Shown here: positions 31,125 to 41,632 of the stretch, one piece after another
How the letters are laid out: each line of letters starts with the position of its first letter
Numbering within the stretch: position 1 is the first letter of the stretch
Source of the DNA: Craspedostauros australis
Lineage: Eukaryota; Bacillariophyta; Bacillariophyceae; Mastogloiales; Achnanthaceae
Length of the DNA: 64,000 bases
Assembly (NCBI GenBank): GCA_026770025.1
Contig: JAMXDE010000040.1
Coordinates: forward strand, 186,001 to 250,000
Reading direction: 5' to 3'
Translations under genes and position numbers: made by a program
Notes under the pieces: generated by a model
Database searches by the model: none
What the model was told of the DNA's origin: nothing
What the model saw: only the letters and a program-made list of their open reading frames with translations

Positions 31125-33657
31125 ATGAAGTCAGAGGCGCGGCTTTTTGCGTTGGTGTCCTTCATCTTCTCATTCAACTCGATCATCCTGCAGCATCAGG
31201 TGGTTCTCAATGTCGAGGAAACTATAGATGAAGCACCATCCACATCCATCAGTACGGAGCAGCTATCGGATCTGGCAAGGCAATGCTCCAGCAAGGAACT
31301 CGATGTGCCGTTTCCCTACGCTACCTGCACGCTCAAGGACACTGTCAAGTCGTTGTCATCCAACAGTCACACGACATGCGGTTTCTGCCACCAAAACGCG
31401 TGGGTGTCAGCATTGGAGGATCTATCGCTGCGATTGGAGCATCTGGTTGGCGATTCCTGTTCGGAGATCATCACATACGGCGCTGCATTGGGGAGCAGGT
31501 ACGAAGACATGCTGGAGGACCAGGTTGAATGCTCCTTCATGTTCCTCCTTGAAGATGACCAGCAGGATCAGAATGCGACCCAAACGAAAGCCCCGAAAGC
31601 ACCTCATCTGAGGATTGTGGAAGATGGCGAAGGCTACGTCATCCGGATCCCACCGAAGATTTTGCCGTACGACAACAACAGACGCAACACGAAGCTCCTC
31701 AAGATGTTCGGCGGTCTCAAGGTCTTCTCCTTCGCCAAGAGGATCGTCTGGCAAGATGCCAAGCTGGATGCTTACATCGAAGATCGCAACTACACCAGCT
31801 TCTTCCACGAGAACATCGACTCGACAGGAGCCTGCTCTTCATTCCGCAGCATGCCAAATCATATCAACACAGTCGGCATCGATCCGATGGAGAATTGGGG
31901 CCCCCGATTCCGCGATCATTGCAACGTCCTGTTGCGAATCAAACGAAAGCGATCTCCCATCACGGACAGCCGAGATGCGATCCGGCACCAATGCAAAATC
32001 TACGAACGGCAGCAGAACGAAACATCCCTGCAGACGTCGTTGGATAGCGGCATGATCGACAGCGCTCTGATTCTGTGGGATATGCGGTCCGAACGGTGTC
32101 GTGACTTCAACCTGAAACTGTCTTGCACTTGGTTGGATGAAACGCAGTGCTACGGTGATCGTGATCAAATCAGCTTCCCGCAGGCCTTGCGTTCGATGGA
32201 AGTCCACGAGGGCAGCGTCGTGGCACCAGCAGAGTCGATGGCGAGGGACAAGCTCTTTTTAACGAGCAAGAAAGATCCGGCGGTAAGTCATTTTGCATGG
32301 GACATGCTACGCAAATTGCTCGACTTGTTGTCGTTGCTGCTGTTGGTGATGCTCTCAACGATAAGATTGAATATTCAGCTGTGAGTACAAGTATGCCAAC
32401 GGTTCTCCAACCATACATGTTCCTCACTCTTCGAATTTCAATCCTCTCCTCAACTCCATTTTTACACTGCTGATACCGTGGGCAACAATCCCACTGTACA
32501 CCTCACACGAAAACAATTCATGCGATGTCGTGTCACAGGTCCACTTCAGCCGAGGTGCATGCCATTGGTACTTCATTGAAGATTTGGATCTCATGGAATG
32601 CAAGAACAACATATACAGGGAATTCCATGTCCCCAGCAAACGGATCGCCATTGTCACTGCAGGAGGTTTGCTGCGATTCAACTTCAACTCCACCACGCAC
32701 CATCTTATCGAGCCGTTGGTCAGGCAGGGGCATCAGGTCGACTACTATCTCTCGCTGTCTAGCAGTGTGCAGAAGGCCTACCGTGCATCGTTGGAGTACA
32801 TGAACCACCTCACACTGGATCCGGTGTTGCCACAGACCGATAATGTCACCGTCACGGCTGATTTCATTCGGCAGCAAGTCACGCAGAGCGGTGGAAATCC
32901 TCGCCAGGTGCACTTCGATCGTTCGCTGGATGTGAACAAGCATCCTATGCTGGTGGAAAGGCGCAAGACGGCGAAGGAGAAGCGCCCGGATGAAAATGCG
33001 GACCTGCGATTCCCCATGCTCGACCTCCGCTCGCATTCGTCGCGCGCCAGAACGAAGGCAGGGAACAAGAACATGTTCGCGCTATTCTACAACATCCGAT
33101 CATTGTGGAACGATTTGGTAGAAACGGAGAACGAAGAGGGCTTCCAATACGACTACGTCATGTTCTTGAGGGACGACGCCATGTGGTTGATGGACTTCGA
33201 TTTCAACGACATGATCAGCCGTGAGAAACCATCCACGGAGGTGTTTACCTTATCGTGCGACGCCAGAAGGCCCACGATGCATCCGATGGAAATAAATGAC
33301 CACATTGCCATCGCTACGAGACAGCGCGCCGAGCTCTTCGGCAACTACTTCGAACACCTCTTCGACGACATCGTCACGGAATGCAGCGATCAGCTCGATG
33401 ATGATGACTTCACCGTGAGTGGGTTCAGGGGATGCAACTCCGAGATGATATTGAGGTGGATTTTGGAGAACAAAGGCGTCGAGATCGCATCAGTGGGACA
33501 AGCGGTGATTCCCTTCGAACGCTCGTTGCATGTGGAGACCGAATCTGGAGACGTCGAGCCATGCTTTCACAAATTCTGTCAGAGCTATGACATGCCAATT
33601 CATAACTACGGTATCGAACGATGTGTGGACATGTTCGTCGAGGAGTCTGACGACTAA
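31125..33657 (+). CDS. Secretory-pathway protein: DUF616/TOD1-MUCI70-like domain fused to a second glycosyltransferase-like domain
   Basis: Exons are 31125-32282 and 32539-33657. The 256-nt intron has a GTAAGT donor and a GTGTCACAG acceptor, phase 0. The product is 758 residues. An N-terminal hydrophobic segment (FALVSFIFSFNSIILQ) serves as signal peptide or anchor. Exon 1 encodes ILPYDNNRRNTKLLKMFGG, RIVWQDAKLDAYIEDR and, near its end, ALILWDMR and DRDQISFPQAL. These correspond in order to the DUF616/TOD1-MUCI70 family (RRN-K-K, W-D-K-L, ...SRDQLSF). Exon 2 encodes RIAIVTAGGLLRFNFNST, LVRQGHQVDYYLSL, DYVMFLRDDAMWLMDF (a DxD-like acidic motif), VFTLSCDARRPTMHPMEINDHIAIA and GFRGCNSEMILRWIL. 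That pattern is of a nucleotide-sugar-dependent transferase. It is probably a Golgi enzyme that builds a polysaccharide or glycoprotein. Substrate unknown. Confidence 0.7.
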
Positions 33658-34161
33658 GATTCATCTCGCGAGGCTGGGGTGGCATCCTCCTCAAGTTCCA
33701 TGAAAAGTCATCGGTGATTGAATTGCGGTGAGTCTTTTCTTGATGAAGCACCCTACCTGCCATGCGTACCATGCCATCAGCAACATTGGAGTTGCACATT
33801 GCATCTCCCACGGTCATTCCTATCCCAGCTTTGACTCTTTTGAGCAAGGGTTTATCTGGGGTTGTTGAGGAAACAGCATTGATAGATACTCGGTTGTTGC
33901 GGAGCAGCACGGACGCTAACACTCTAGCATATAAAACATATTATACAATTAGAGTATTTACTCGTTTAATCTAAATCTTGATCAGCACAGTTTCTCAGTT
34001 GCTGATGCTCTGAAGTCGCATGTGCCGGCGTGTGCTTGAATCCTGTATGCCATGCAATGGATAACAGTCCATGACGAGAGTCGGAGAAACATGCTGCAGA
34101 GCATGTACTCTACTACGTTCATCCCGGCCACACCTCGTATGGTGCACATGGTATTTGGCAC
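33658..34161. other. Convergent intergenic region
   Basis: There are 504 bases between the stops of the glycosyltransferase-like gene and the next minus gene. An AT-rich stretch with ATATAAAACATATTATAC lies at 33929-33950. No gene is seen. Confidence 0.5.
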
Positions 34162-37100
34162 TCACATCGCCTCTGCCCAGTCAGCGAAATCTGCGACATG
34201 CTTCGGTGACGATGCCTGAGTTTTGGTTGGCTGCTGGTGCTGAATGTAACTTTCGAACGATTCCTCGTTCTTCTGGTTCGGTGTCTCGACGGTCTCCTCC
34301 GTCTCAGCGATGACGGACCAATCAGCGAAATCGCCCATTCCCGCTGTCTTATTAAACTTGGGCGAGCTGCTGTTGCTGCGATGGTTTGGATGACGCACAG
34401 AGGCGGCGTGGTAGGGACTCAACGCTGGGCTTGATTCATTCTGGTTGCCATCATTGATTGGTTGGTGGGCGACCATCTTCGGGGCCGTCCTGATATCGCG
34501 TTTGGCCGGAACTGCTCTGGATTGGCGAACTCTTGTTTGGGCTTCCATTCCGGAGTCGCTGGGTGTTCTGGGGGCCGGAGTTGGCGCAGATGTTGATTGA
34601 TCCTTGCCCGCAGTTCTAACCAACTTCGGCGATCCTGGAGTCGAAGGTGCCTGTGGAGCCGGGGCGCTTGCATTATCGTCGTTGGAATCTATGGATTCGT
34701 TCTTCGCATGCGGTCTGGCAAGCACGAGACGTCCGATCGTCTTTCGGAGGTTCTTGGCCGTTTCATCCGGCGATGGTTCGACGCCTGACGAATGCGGGGT
34801 GCTGTCGGTGGCGCCATCGATATTCAAATTCTTGTAGGTGGTCTTGCTGCGTTGATTTCGTTGCTTCTGCTTGACTGGCGCGCCCTTGCGCGAAGATGGC
34901 GGCCGCGATGGTGAACCCAACTTCTTGAACGGGCTCAGGCCAGCAATGAATCCACGAACCTGCTTGGATCTTGCGACCTTCCTATCTCCGTGCTTTGAGA
35001 TGCGCTTCGCCAATTCTACAGACCTTGTTGATTGCCTCTTGCTGGGAAGATCAAGCATTGGCGTCGAGGCATTCGCATCTTCCTCGCCGCTGGATGAAGG
35101 TTGGAGCTGCAGGTGTTGGTGGAACTCCTCGAAGGATGTTTCAGGCGACGTGTCTGTGAGATACGAGTGATTTGTCTCCAAAGCTGGCTCCTTTTCGGTG
35201 ATAGTGATAGTGTCGGATGCTGGTTTTGTCGTCATCCTTTTTGTGGGTCTGGGTGGCGTTGACATCATGGTGGATTGAGTATCGACAGTTGGAATTGGTG
35301 AATCCATGTCTGTCGACGTGTCCGTGGACTCGGCCTCCTTGAGAGTCTGAGATTGCAATCCTTCACTGTCTTCACTTCCTGCATCGTGTCCATCCGCAGC
35401 AGCCCTGGAGGCAGGTCCTTCCTCGGTCGTCATCACCGCAACACCATAGCTCACATCTGTTTCCTCCTTCGATCCCGACGATGGGTCGAGAGAGGAAGCA
35501 GCCACTTCGATATCCGCTGGTGAAATGTTTTCCTTGGATTCCAATTCTGCAGTGGATGCAGCAGTCTCGTTAACGATGTGCGGCACTTGCTCGTGATCTT
35601 GGGCAACCGACTGGAGTTCAGCCTCTCTATGACCTTCGTGACCTTCGTGATCTCCGTGATCTCCATCCGCGGACACACCTCCAGTGGAGGTCACCAATCT
35701 CTCAGGAAGCTTGGAACGATGCACAACAGCACTGCCAACATATTTTTGTCTTGACTTGCTGTCGACCCATTCCTTCACCTCCACAATCCTCACAGTTGCG
35801 GACATTCCTCCATGCATCTTGGCGTATGATTCCGAAGCGGCGAGCTTGAGTTGTTCGATACGCTTGCGGTGCTTCTTGTGCTGGTTCATGTTCCGCATTG
35901 CGAGCTGGAATGCATTCGATTTGGTTCGACGGCTGCTCTTGGCCTTGTGCGACGTCTTTCCTCTCTTTGCTTTTGCAGAAATGAGCACGTAGGCAATGGT
36001 CGCAGAACCCCCATCAGCACTGACCGGATCATTCTCCGTGGTGGCTTCGAGTGTGTCCTGCTCGTTCTTTGCGACGTTGCTGTTTGACACGTTGCTGTTT
36101 GACACGTTGCTGTTTGACACGTTGCTGTTTGACACGTTGCTGTTTGCATGGTGTGCGGAACTGTCCGACCCAAGCGTCGCAACATCCGCGGGGCTTACGA
36201 AGTCGCCCTCATGTTCTGCGACAACGTTCCGGCCTTCGATGATATGCGATGCGCTGGCACAGCTCTCATCTCCATCTGCCCTCGCGTCGCTGAGATATCT
36301 GGAAGTGAATTCCTTGGCCCGCCTTTGTTGATACGGCTCTACAAATTCTTCAGCGCGGTCCTCGTGCCCGGTCTGGGATTTGGAATCGGACTCATCGGTT
36401 CCACGCTGAACCTCGCGTGACGCTCTATCCTTCCTGCTGGCCTTTTCCCTTGTGGACGAACCAGTCTTCGGCTTGCTGCTGTTTCTCTTCTTTCGGCGAG
36501 ATGCGCGAACTCTCGATCGCTTGTTGCCCTTGGCCTCGCTCTCCTCATCCGACGAGTAGCTTTGGTTGCTCTTGGCACACGCCGACATGCCGCACATGAA
36601 ATTCTCCATGAAGAATGCCTCGATGCCTCCCTTGGGCGCGTCATCGGAACTACCTCCTTCCGTTAGAATGGAGCCGATGTAGCGACGCGTGTTGTGCATC
36701 ATACCTGGTTGCTGGTTGGTGTGCTCGGAGATGATGGATTCATCGGGATCGTCAATGTCGTCACCCACCTCGACTCCAAGGTAGCCCATCATGCGGTCCA
36801 GCGTTTTGAGGAACGCGGGTTCCTTGGAGTCAAAGCCATGGCCTATGTTCCGTCTGTTGCGACGCCTCGGGTTGTCATTAGCGTTGCGCTTGCCATCGTC
36901 ATCGTTGACGCGGGTTCTGCTTCTTCCTCTGCTGTTGCTTTCACTTCGAGTTCTGCTCGCGCGTCGGCTCCTGCTTCTTCCTCTGCTCTTGCCTTTGCTC
37001 TCGTCATGATTGCGCACACGGTCCTTTGCGGACTTGGACCGCTTGCGCATCGTGCTTCTGCCTCTCTTCTCGCTGCCGTCTTGCGATGATCGCTCATCGG

Positions 37101-37290
37101 AGCTCGCAACTGCGGCGTGCCTTGCGTCTCGTTCCATGTCGGAGTTGCTCCCGTTGGCAAAGAGCTGCTGGATGTTGGTCGATGAATGAAGGTTGGTGTG
37201 GGAGCTGGCGCTCTCGTCGTCATGCACATCCGATGGACGCCGTCCTATCACTACCTGCACATTGCGGATGCGGTTTGTGGATGATGCCAT
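34162..37290 (-). CDS. Large disordered protein with N-terminal Arg/Ser region and C-terminal DFADW motifs
   Basis: One exon, ATG at 37290, 1042 residues, almost entirely low-complexity. Residues about 60-130 are RS/RSR-rich (SKGKSRGRSRSRRASRTRSES), as in splicing-related or condensate proteins. Residues about 385-410 hold five copies of the pentapeptide Asn-Ser-Asn-Val-(Ser/Ala). A basic segment with RTKSNAFQLAMRNMNQHKKHRKRIEQLKL lies at about 450-480. The C-terminus has two copies of an acidic-aromatic motif, GDFADWSVI and ADFADWAEAM, the second at the very end. DFADW resembles short clathrin-adaptor ear-binding motifs, which suggests a trafficking partner, but that is only pattern similarity. 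No enzyme domain is visible. Coding status is supported by the length of the frame and by biased codons; function unknown. Confidence 0.7.
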   Translation of the reverse strand: MASSTNRIRNVQVVIGRRPSDVHDDESASSHTNLHSSTNIQQLFANGSNSDMERDARHAAVASSDERSSQDGSEKRGRSTMRKRSKSAKDRVRNHDESKGKSRGRSRSRRASRTRSESNSRGRSRTRVNDDDGKRNANDNPRRRNRRNIGHGFDSKEPAFLKTLDRMMGYLGVEVGDDIDDPDESIISEHTNQQPGMMHNTRRYIGSILTEGGSSDDAPKGGIEAFFMENFMCGMSACAKSNQSYSSDEESEAKGNKRSRVRASRRKKRNSSKPKTGSSTREKASRKDRASREVQRGTDESDSKSQTGHEDRAEEFVEPYQQRRAKEFTSRYLSDARADGDESCASASHIIEGRNVVAEHEGDFVSPADVATLGSDSSAHHANSNVSNSNVSNSNVSNSNVSNSNVAKNEQDTLEATTENDPVSADGGSATIAYVLISAKAKRGKTSHKAKSSRRTKSNAFQLAMRNMNQHKKHRKRIEQLKLAASESYAKMHGGMSATVRIVEVKEWVDSKSRQKYVGSAVVHRSKLPERLVTSTGGVSADGDHGDHEGHEGHREAELQSVAQDHEQVPHIVNETAASTAELESKENISPADIEVAASSLDPSSGSKEETDVSYGVAVMTTEEGPASRAAADGHDAGSEDSEGLQSQTLKEAESTDTSTDMDSPIPTVDTQSTMMSTPPRPTKRMTTKPASDTITITEKEPALETNHSYLTDTSPETSFEEFHQHLQLQPSSSGEEDANASTPMLDLPSKRQSTRSVELAKRISKHGDRKVARSKQVRGFIAGLSPFKKLGSPSRPPSSRKGAPVKQKQRNQRSKTTYKNLNIDGATDSTPHSSGVEPSPDETAKNLRKTIGRLVLARPHAKNESIDSNDDNASAPAPQAPSTPGSPKLVRTAGKDQSTSAPTPAPRTPSDSGMEAQTRVRQSRAVPAKRDIRTAPKMVAHQPINDGNQNESSPALSPYHAASVRHPNHRSNSSSPKFNKTAGMGDFADWSVIAETEETVETPNQKNEESFESYIQHQQPTKTQASSPKHVADFADWAEAM
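36073..36147 (-). repeat. 15-bp coding minisatellite, five units
   Basis: Tandem 15-bp units (plus strand TTTGACACGTTGCTG) encode Asn-Ser-Asn-Val-Ser on minus. The copies are almost identical at the nucleotide level, which suggests recent expansion. The reading frame of the host gene is kept. Confidence 0.9.
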
Positions 37291-38454
37291 TGCGTCAAAT
37301 GTTGCTGTGCAGGGGAGGACAGAGAATTTGCTCGTTTCTCGTGTAGCATGTACGTGTCGAGTGCTCCTGTACGCGGGGTGTCCTGCTTGTTATTTTCACA
37401 GGCACAGGTACGTGCAGACAGCCCCGAGGAGCGCGAGATTGTGCTGATCGTGGTGTAGGAATCGCACCGTGCTGATCGTGGTGTGGGTTCGTAGCGAATG
37501 TTTCGCACGAGCATCGATGGTGAGAAGGTTCGATTCAGCCTTCCCGATGGTCTGTTGGTGTGCTTCTGGATGAGTGGGCGAGCGAATGGTTGCATGGACT
37601 GTCTCGCCTACTCTGCGCAGCTGTGGCATTGGGTGACTGGAGAAGTGTTCAAATGTGGGCAAGAGGGAGCGACAGGAAGTGAGGATGGTCGCGATGGAGC
37701 TGTCGGAACATGGCTCGTTTCGAATTTGGATGCATTGGATGGAACTTGCTTGTGTTCCTGCGATTCGTGGGAAAGCGAACAAACCGCGTTATTTCAAAAT
37801 GTGCCGCGCACCGCAAAATCTCTCATCTTCGGCAGGCGCACCCAAAACTCACTATGACCTCCACCTGGAATCAGTACTGACATTATACGTGCTTCCACAT
37901 GAAACGTGGCTCGAGAAGGGTCATCCTCGCTCTTGGAGGCGCCAAAAATCTTCCAATCACTCAGGGGCATCACACGATTCGTGTTCCTGTCAACGTGTTC
38001 CTCTGCGCCAACATCACTGGGAACGACATGAACAACAACACGAAGGGCGACACAAATCGACATGGATGTTTGATTTTCAATTTAGTCTGGTGTTGTGAGA
38101 GAGCCAATGGTGATGCCAATGTGATGCCGATGGTGGTTTTGTGGGAATGCCCACAGGACTCCACACAAATGCATCGCAACGCCACGTTCCACAGGTACAG
38201 AGACCGCTCCGCCCCCTCCTCTCTCGGATGTTCGTACCAGGACGAATCTTCTGCATCCGGTGAGGCAACCTCCATACGTACTACCACGTCCTGTGAGCAT
38301 CCGACGCATTCCAGCCATTCATGCCATGTCATAGATCGTACGCAGCGGCCATCGGTTGCCGTTGTCCCATCCTACTCTACTCTTGATGACATTCCGCGAC
38401 TCGATTGTAATCTTGCAGAATGCCATCTTCCTTCCTCATCTACTATACGTTTCT
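37291..38454. other. Intergenic region, 1.16 kb
   Basis: This region lies between the start of the 34162-37290 gene and the stop of the next minus gene. A 16-bp direct repeat sits at 37441-37484. The plus-strand frame at 37899-38870 runs across the neighbouring minus gene and has no domain. No gene is supported. Confidence 0.45.
37441..37484. repeat. Direct repeat, 16-bp unit at 28-bp spacing
   Basis: GTGCTGATCGTGGTGT occurs at 37441-37456 and again at 37469-37484, separated by 12 bases. It lies about 150 bases upstream of the minus-strand start at 37290 and could be a promoter element or a small duplication. Confidence 0.85.
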
Positions 38455-39708
38455 TCACACACACTGCCGGCGATGACGATGACAATGGCGGCGGTGGCCA
38501 TGGTCAGCGTCATGCCGTGCCTGTCGTGAGCGATTTGCAACAGCAGAGTCCATGGCAGAACCAAAACTGCCGTCGCTGCTGCTGTCATCCGCCAGGCTCA
38601 CGTGACCGTCCCTCCAGGACTCGAAAGCGACGATCGGAGCATCGTCCTTGTGTGCTGTGGAGGCACGATCCTCCTGCGCATCAGGCAGATTTGACGCTTC
38701 ATCATCCGATGACCGAGTGTCAACAATATCCAGGTGATCAAACGAAGCGCTGCGACAGTGCGATGATGCCATTTCCGGGCTGTACTTCCACTTGCTCGGG
38801 ATCTTCCGAGGCACCATATCCAAATCGATCACATCGAAGCATCCCAGGACGCGATCAAAAGCCCGAGTGAAGACGCCCATGTCGTCGCATGGTTTCGAAT
38901 CAGCAGTATCATACGAGTTCGCCGCTGCGGCATTCCGGGATAGGTATTCGTTTTCGAGTGCGTCGAATGCGGTGTCCTCATTGGAATCGCCTTGGCGGTT
39001 GCTGGTCTGTGAATCCACGTACTCACGTTCATGATCTGTCGCAGTCACCACGCTGACAGTGTTGTCGCCGTCCAGTTCATAGGAACTGTCGTCGCCATTG
39101 TTGTCGTCGTCGACCTGTGTGTCATGGGACGTTGACAACGACAGACTGTCTTTGGTGGACGCAGTGCCAAACCCATCGTCGATGGATCGGCTGTGATCTG
39201 AAGCGAATGGAGTCTTGCGACCATGAGCATACTTGTAGTCAAATGCCAGACGCTTGGGCACGGTGTGCGAAGCTCGATGGTGCTCCGAAAGCATCATGGA
39301 TGACTTGCAAAGGCTGTCGACCAGTGTGTCGTCGCTGCTATCATCGTTGCCATAGAGCCGCTCTTCTGAGGAGTCGCTCAAGGATAGGCTCCGAGTTTCG
39401 ATGGAATCGACACCTCTCACGCTCCTTTGAGAATAGGAAGGCAGGAGCTGCCCATCGAAACGATCGCGGGTGTCCTCAGATTCCATCAAGAAACGTCGAC
39501 GGGCCGACTTCGAGACCGAGGGTGAGTCGGCCCGTTCGTGCGACGACAACTCCCATGGCTCTGACATCGCCTTTGGGACATCAGGGCAGGATGCTGGCAG
39601 ATCTTTCTTGTTGTTGGCATCCGAGCTGGTGCGCAACTGGTTTCCCGCATTCATTCCTGCGGAATCGAAGTCGGCAGGCGTCGAAACAGTTGTCCTCGTC
39701 CTCGTCAT
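38455..39708 (-). CDS. Acidic Ser/Asp-rich hypothetical protein
   Basis: ATG at 39708 (starting MTRTRTTVSTPADF); upstream codons of the frame begin only at TTG. The product is 417 residues, dominated by Ser, Asp and Glu. Short islands of normal composition include VFTRAFDRVLGCFDVIDLDMVP (in the middle to C-terminal part) and AFESWRDGHVSLADDSSSDGS. The C-terminus turns basic (RHDADHGHRRHCHRHRRQC), and it is possible that the last coding bases belong to another exon. No transmembrane segment, signal peptide or known domain is visible. GTATGGTATTGG at 39753-39764 (CCAATACCATAC on the coding strand) lies about 45 bases upstream of the ATG. Confidence 0.55.
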   Translation of the reverse strand: MTRTRTTVSTPADFDSAGMNAGNQLRTSSDANNKKDLPASCPDVPKAMSEPWELSSHERADSPSVSKSARRRFLMESEDTRDRFDGQLLPSYSQRSVRGVDSIETRSLSLSDSSEERLYGNDDSSDDTLVDSLCKSSMMLSEHHRASHTVPKRLAFDYKYAHGRKTPFASDHSRSIDDGFGTASTKDSLSLSTSHDTQVDDDNNGDDSSYELDGDNTVSVVTATDHEREYVDSQTSNRQGDSNEDTAFDALENEYLSRNAAAANSYDTADSKPCDDMGVFTRAFDRVLGCFDVIDLDMVPRKIPSKWKYSPEMASSHCRSASFDHLDIVDTRSSDDEASNLPDAQEDRASTAHKDDAPIVAFESWRDGHVSLADDSSSDGSFGSAMDSAVANRSRQARHDADHGHRRHCHRHRRQCV

Positions 39709-40708
39709 TCTGCTTGCCTTGCTCTTGAGATTGTGAATGCCTTCACTCGGTATGTATGGTATTGGCAAAGGTGCTGCACTTGGGCTGGTTTGATTGTTGT
39801 GAGCGATGCTGGAGCTGTTAGCACGCTGTCAGCACATCACAAACGAAACGATGGCTCGTGCACGACACATCGATGCGAGAAAGCACGATTACTCCGTCAA
39901 ACAGAGCGCCACTCGCGACCGCCTTTGCTTGTTGCTGCAGTTGCTGCCGTTGGTGCTGTTTGCATCTCCATGGAAAGATCATCTTCCGAGTAGTTGCTCC
40001 TCCGCATGATGGTTTCGACTCAAACTTCAAATTTTGGACCTTGCATCACAGCATACAACTCTGTGTGCGCTCGCACCATCGACACATCAGGAGCTGCTGG
40101 TTCTTTGAATGGAGAAATGAGTCGATGGAAGCAGAACACATGTGCGGTGAGTATGTCATGTGTGGAGGTTGCTCGGAGTGTGACAAAGGTGCGGCCAACC
40201 TCGCTGAGTGCCACGGGTTCTGTCTTTACCAATACAACCACATGCAACAAAACCCAGACGACAAAATATTCACGATAAATTGCTTCCAATTTTCTACTCT
40301 ACCATATCGTACTCGAACGAGTATGCATTCTATTCCACAACGTACCAATACCAATACCATGAACCTGCATAGAATGTGTCAGCGCTCGTTCTCCTACTTT
40401 TGTTACAATGCTGGATCCTGTCGGCATGCGCTCGCATACTTGCATGATTGCACGTTCGTGTCGGAGCGGAGATCCTCACTGCGGTGTGCATTTTCCACGA
40501 CATGATGAGACGTGGATGCTGCCATGCCATCGATTCGGAGTGGAGCACAGCCTGAGCAGATGCTGTGCCTACTCGTACTTTACCGAGCACCACCGCACTC
40601 CGCTTTGTTTCTCTCATTTTTCGCAGTCACTGCCAACTTGCGTACGAAATCGATCTACTTCTGTCGTAGCAACGAAGTGAAGCATTCCTCCTCCTCCTCC
40701 TCCTCCCA
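39709..40708. other. Intergenic region, 1.0 kb, with an unproven Cys-rich frame
   Basis: A plus-strand frame (39858-40505) includes a Cys-rich stretch at about 40126-40230 (CGEYVMCGGCSECDKG). It also contains a GGTGAGTATG that could be a splice donor. I cannot join it into a convincing gene. A (CTC)n tract lies at 40688-40707. Confidence 0.35.
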
Positions 40709-41632
40709 TCAGCCTGTCTTTGCCTTGCGCGCTGGAAAGATCAGACCCGTCGGAATAAAGAGCGGAACTCTCTTCATGTATTGGGCGTAGCTGGGGTACT
40801 TCTCCGACGTGATCGTTTCCGTGAGAGCCGACGAATTCTGAAACATCAAGCACATCAGCACGCATCCTGCAATGCTCCAGTTGACGAAGCCATTACCTGC
40901 CGCGATGGCAAAACCGTACACCGCAATCCAGATCACCTGGTCTGCCGCGTAGTTCGGCTTGCGCAGGATGGCAAAGAGGCCGGATTGGCAGTACCCATCC
41001 TTGTACTCCCCATCCAAAGGTTCCTTGGCATGGATGCGTCGGTACTTCTCGGTTTGGAATGCGTACTGCTGATTGTCAGCAAGAGTCTCCACGACAACGG
41101 CCGCGACGACGACAACAGCGGACACGATATCGTAGACGTTGAGCGGCTCGCGGCATTGCGGCTGCTCGGCCAGCACATGCGCCACGACGGCGGGCGCCAC
41201 AAGGAGGTGCAGGAGGATGTTCTGGTAGAGGGAGATGAAGGTGAAATTGAAGATGATCCAGATGACATCATTGTCCAAGAACGGCACGTGCGTTCCGCGG
41301 CGCATGTGGGCCCACCGGTAGTCCTCATCGCCGTCCCACGGCGGCCATGCGTATCCGCCGCGCCGATGGAAGTTCCACGTGAGCCTCGCACCCCAGATGG
41401 TCACGACGGTGGCGAGCAGGATGGTGCGCGCGTCGATGGCCAGTATCCATGCGTAGATGACGGGCGAGATGGACCAGAGCTTGTCCACCTGTCCGTAGTT
41501 CTTGCTGAGGTGGGACGTGACGAAGACCAGCGCCGCCGTCGCCAGCATCACTTGGACCGAGAGGCGCACCGCGTGGGACTCCGTCTGCAATGCCTGCAGA
41601 GACAGCGACGCAATATCGCATTGGTTGTCCAT
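40709..41632 (-). CDS. DUF1295 / steroid 5-alpha-reductase-like membrane enzyme
   Basis: ATG at 41632 (starting MDNQCDIASLSLQ), 307 residues. Earlier in-frame codons run through non-protein-like sequence, so this ATG is preferred. Several transmembrane helices are evident (about 25-45, 60-80, 125-150, 165-190, 245-270). Family marks are NYGQVDKLWSISPVIYAWI, TIWGARLTWNFHRRGGY, the NADPH-side motif LRKPNYAADQVIW near residue 230, and the terminal SEKYPSYAQYMKRVPLFIP. These are the DUF1295 pattern, related to 3-oxo-5-alpha-steroid dehydrogenases and isoprenylcysteine methyltransferase-like proteins. The likely reaction is NADPH-dependent reduction of a lipid double bond in the ER, but the substrate is not known. 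There are no introns. Confidence 0.88.
   Translation of the reverse strand: MDNQCDIASLSLQALQTESHAVRLSVQVMLATAALVFVTSHLSKNYGQVDKLWSISPVIYAWILAIDARTILLATVVTIWGARLTWNFHRRGGYAWPPWDGDEDYRWAHMRRGTHVPFLDNDVIWIIFNFTFISLYQNILLHLLVAPAVVAHVLAEQPQCREPLNVYDIVSAVVVVAAVVVETLADNQQYAFQTEKYRRIHAKEPLDGEYKDGYCQSGLFAILRKPNYAADQVIWIAVYGFAIAAGNGFVNWSIAGCVLMCLMFQNSSALTETITSEKYPSYAQYMKRVPLFIPTGLIFPARKAKTG

Noticed and set aside
37899-38870. 323-residue plus-strand open frame
   Set aside because: It overlaps the minus-strand gene 38455-39708, is Cys/His/Arg/Ser-rich without a domain, and has no conserved motif.
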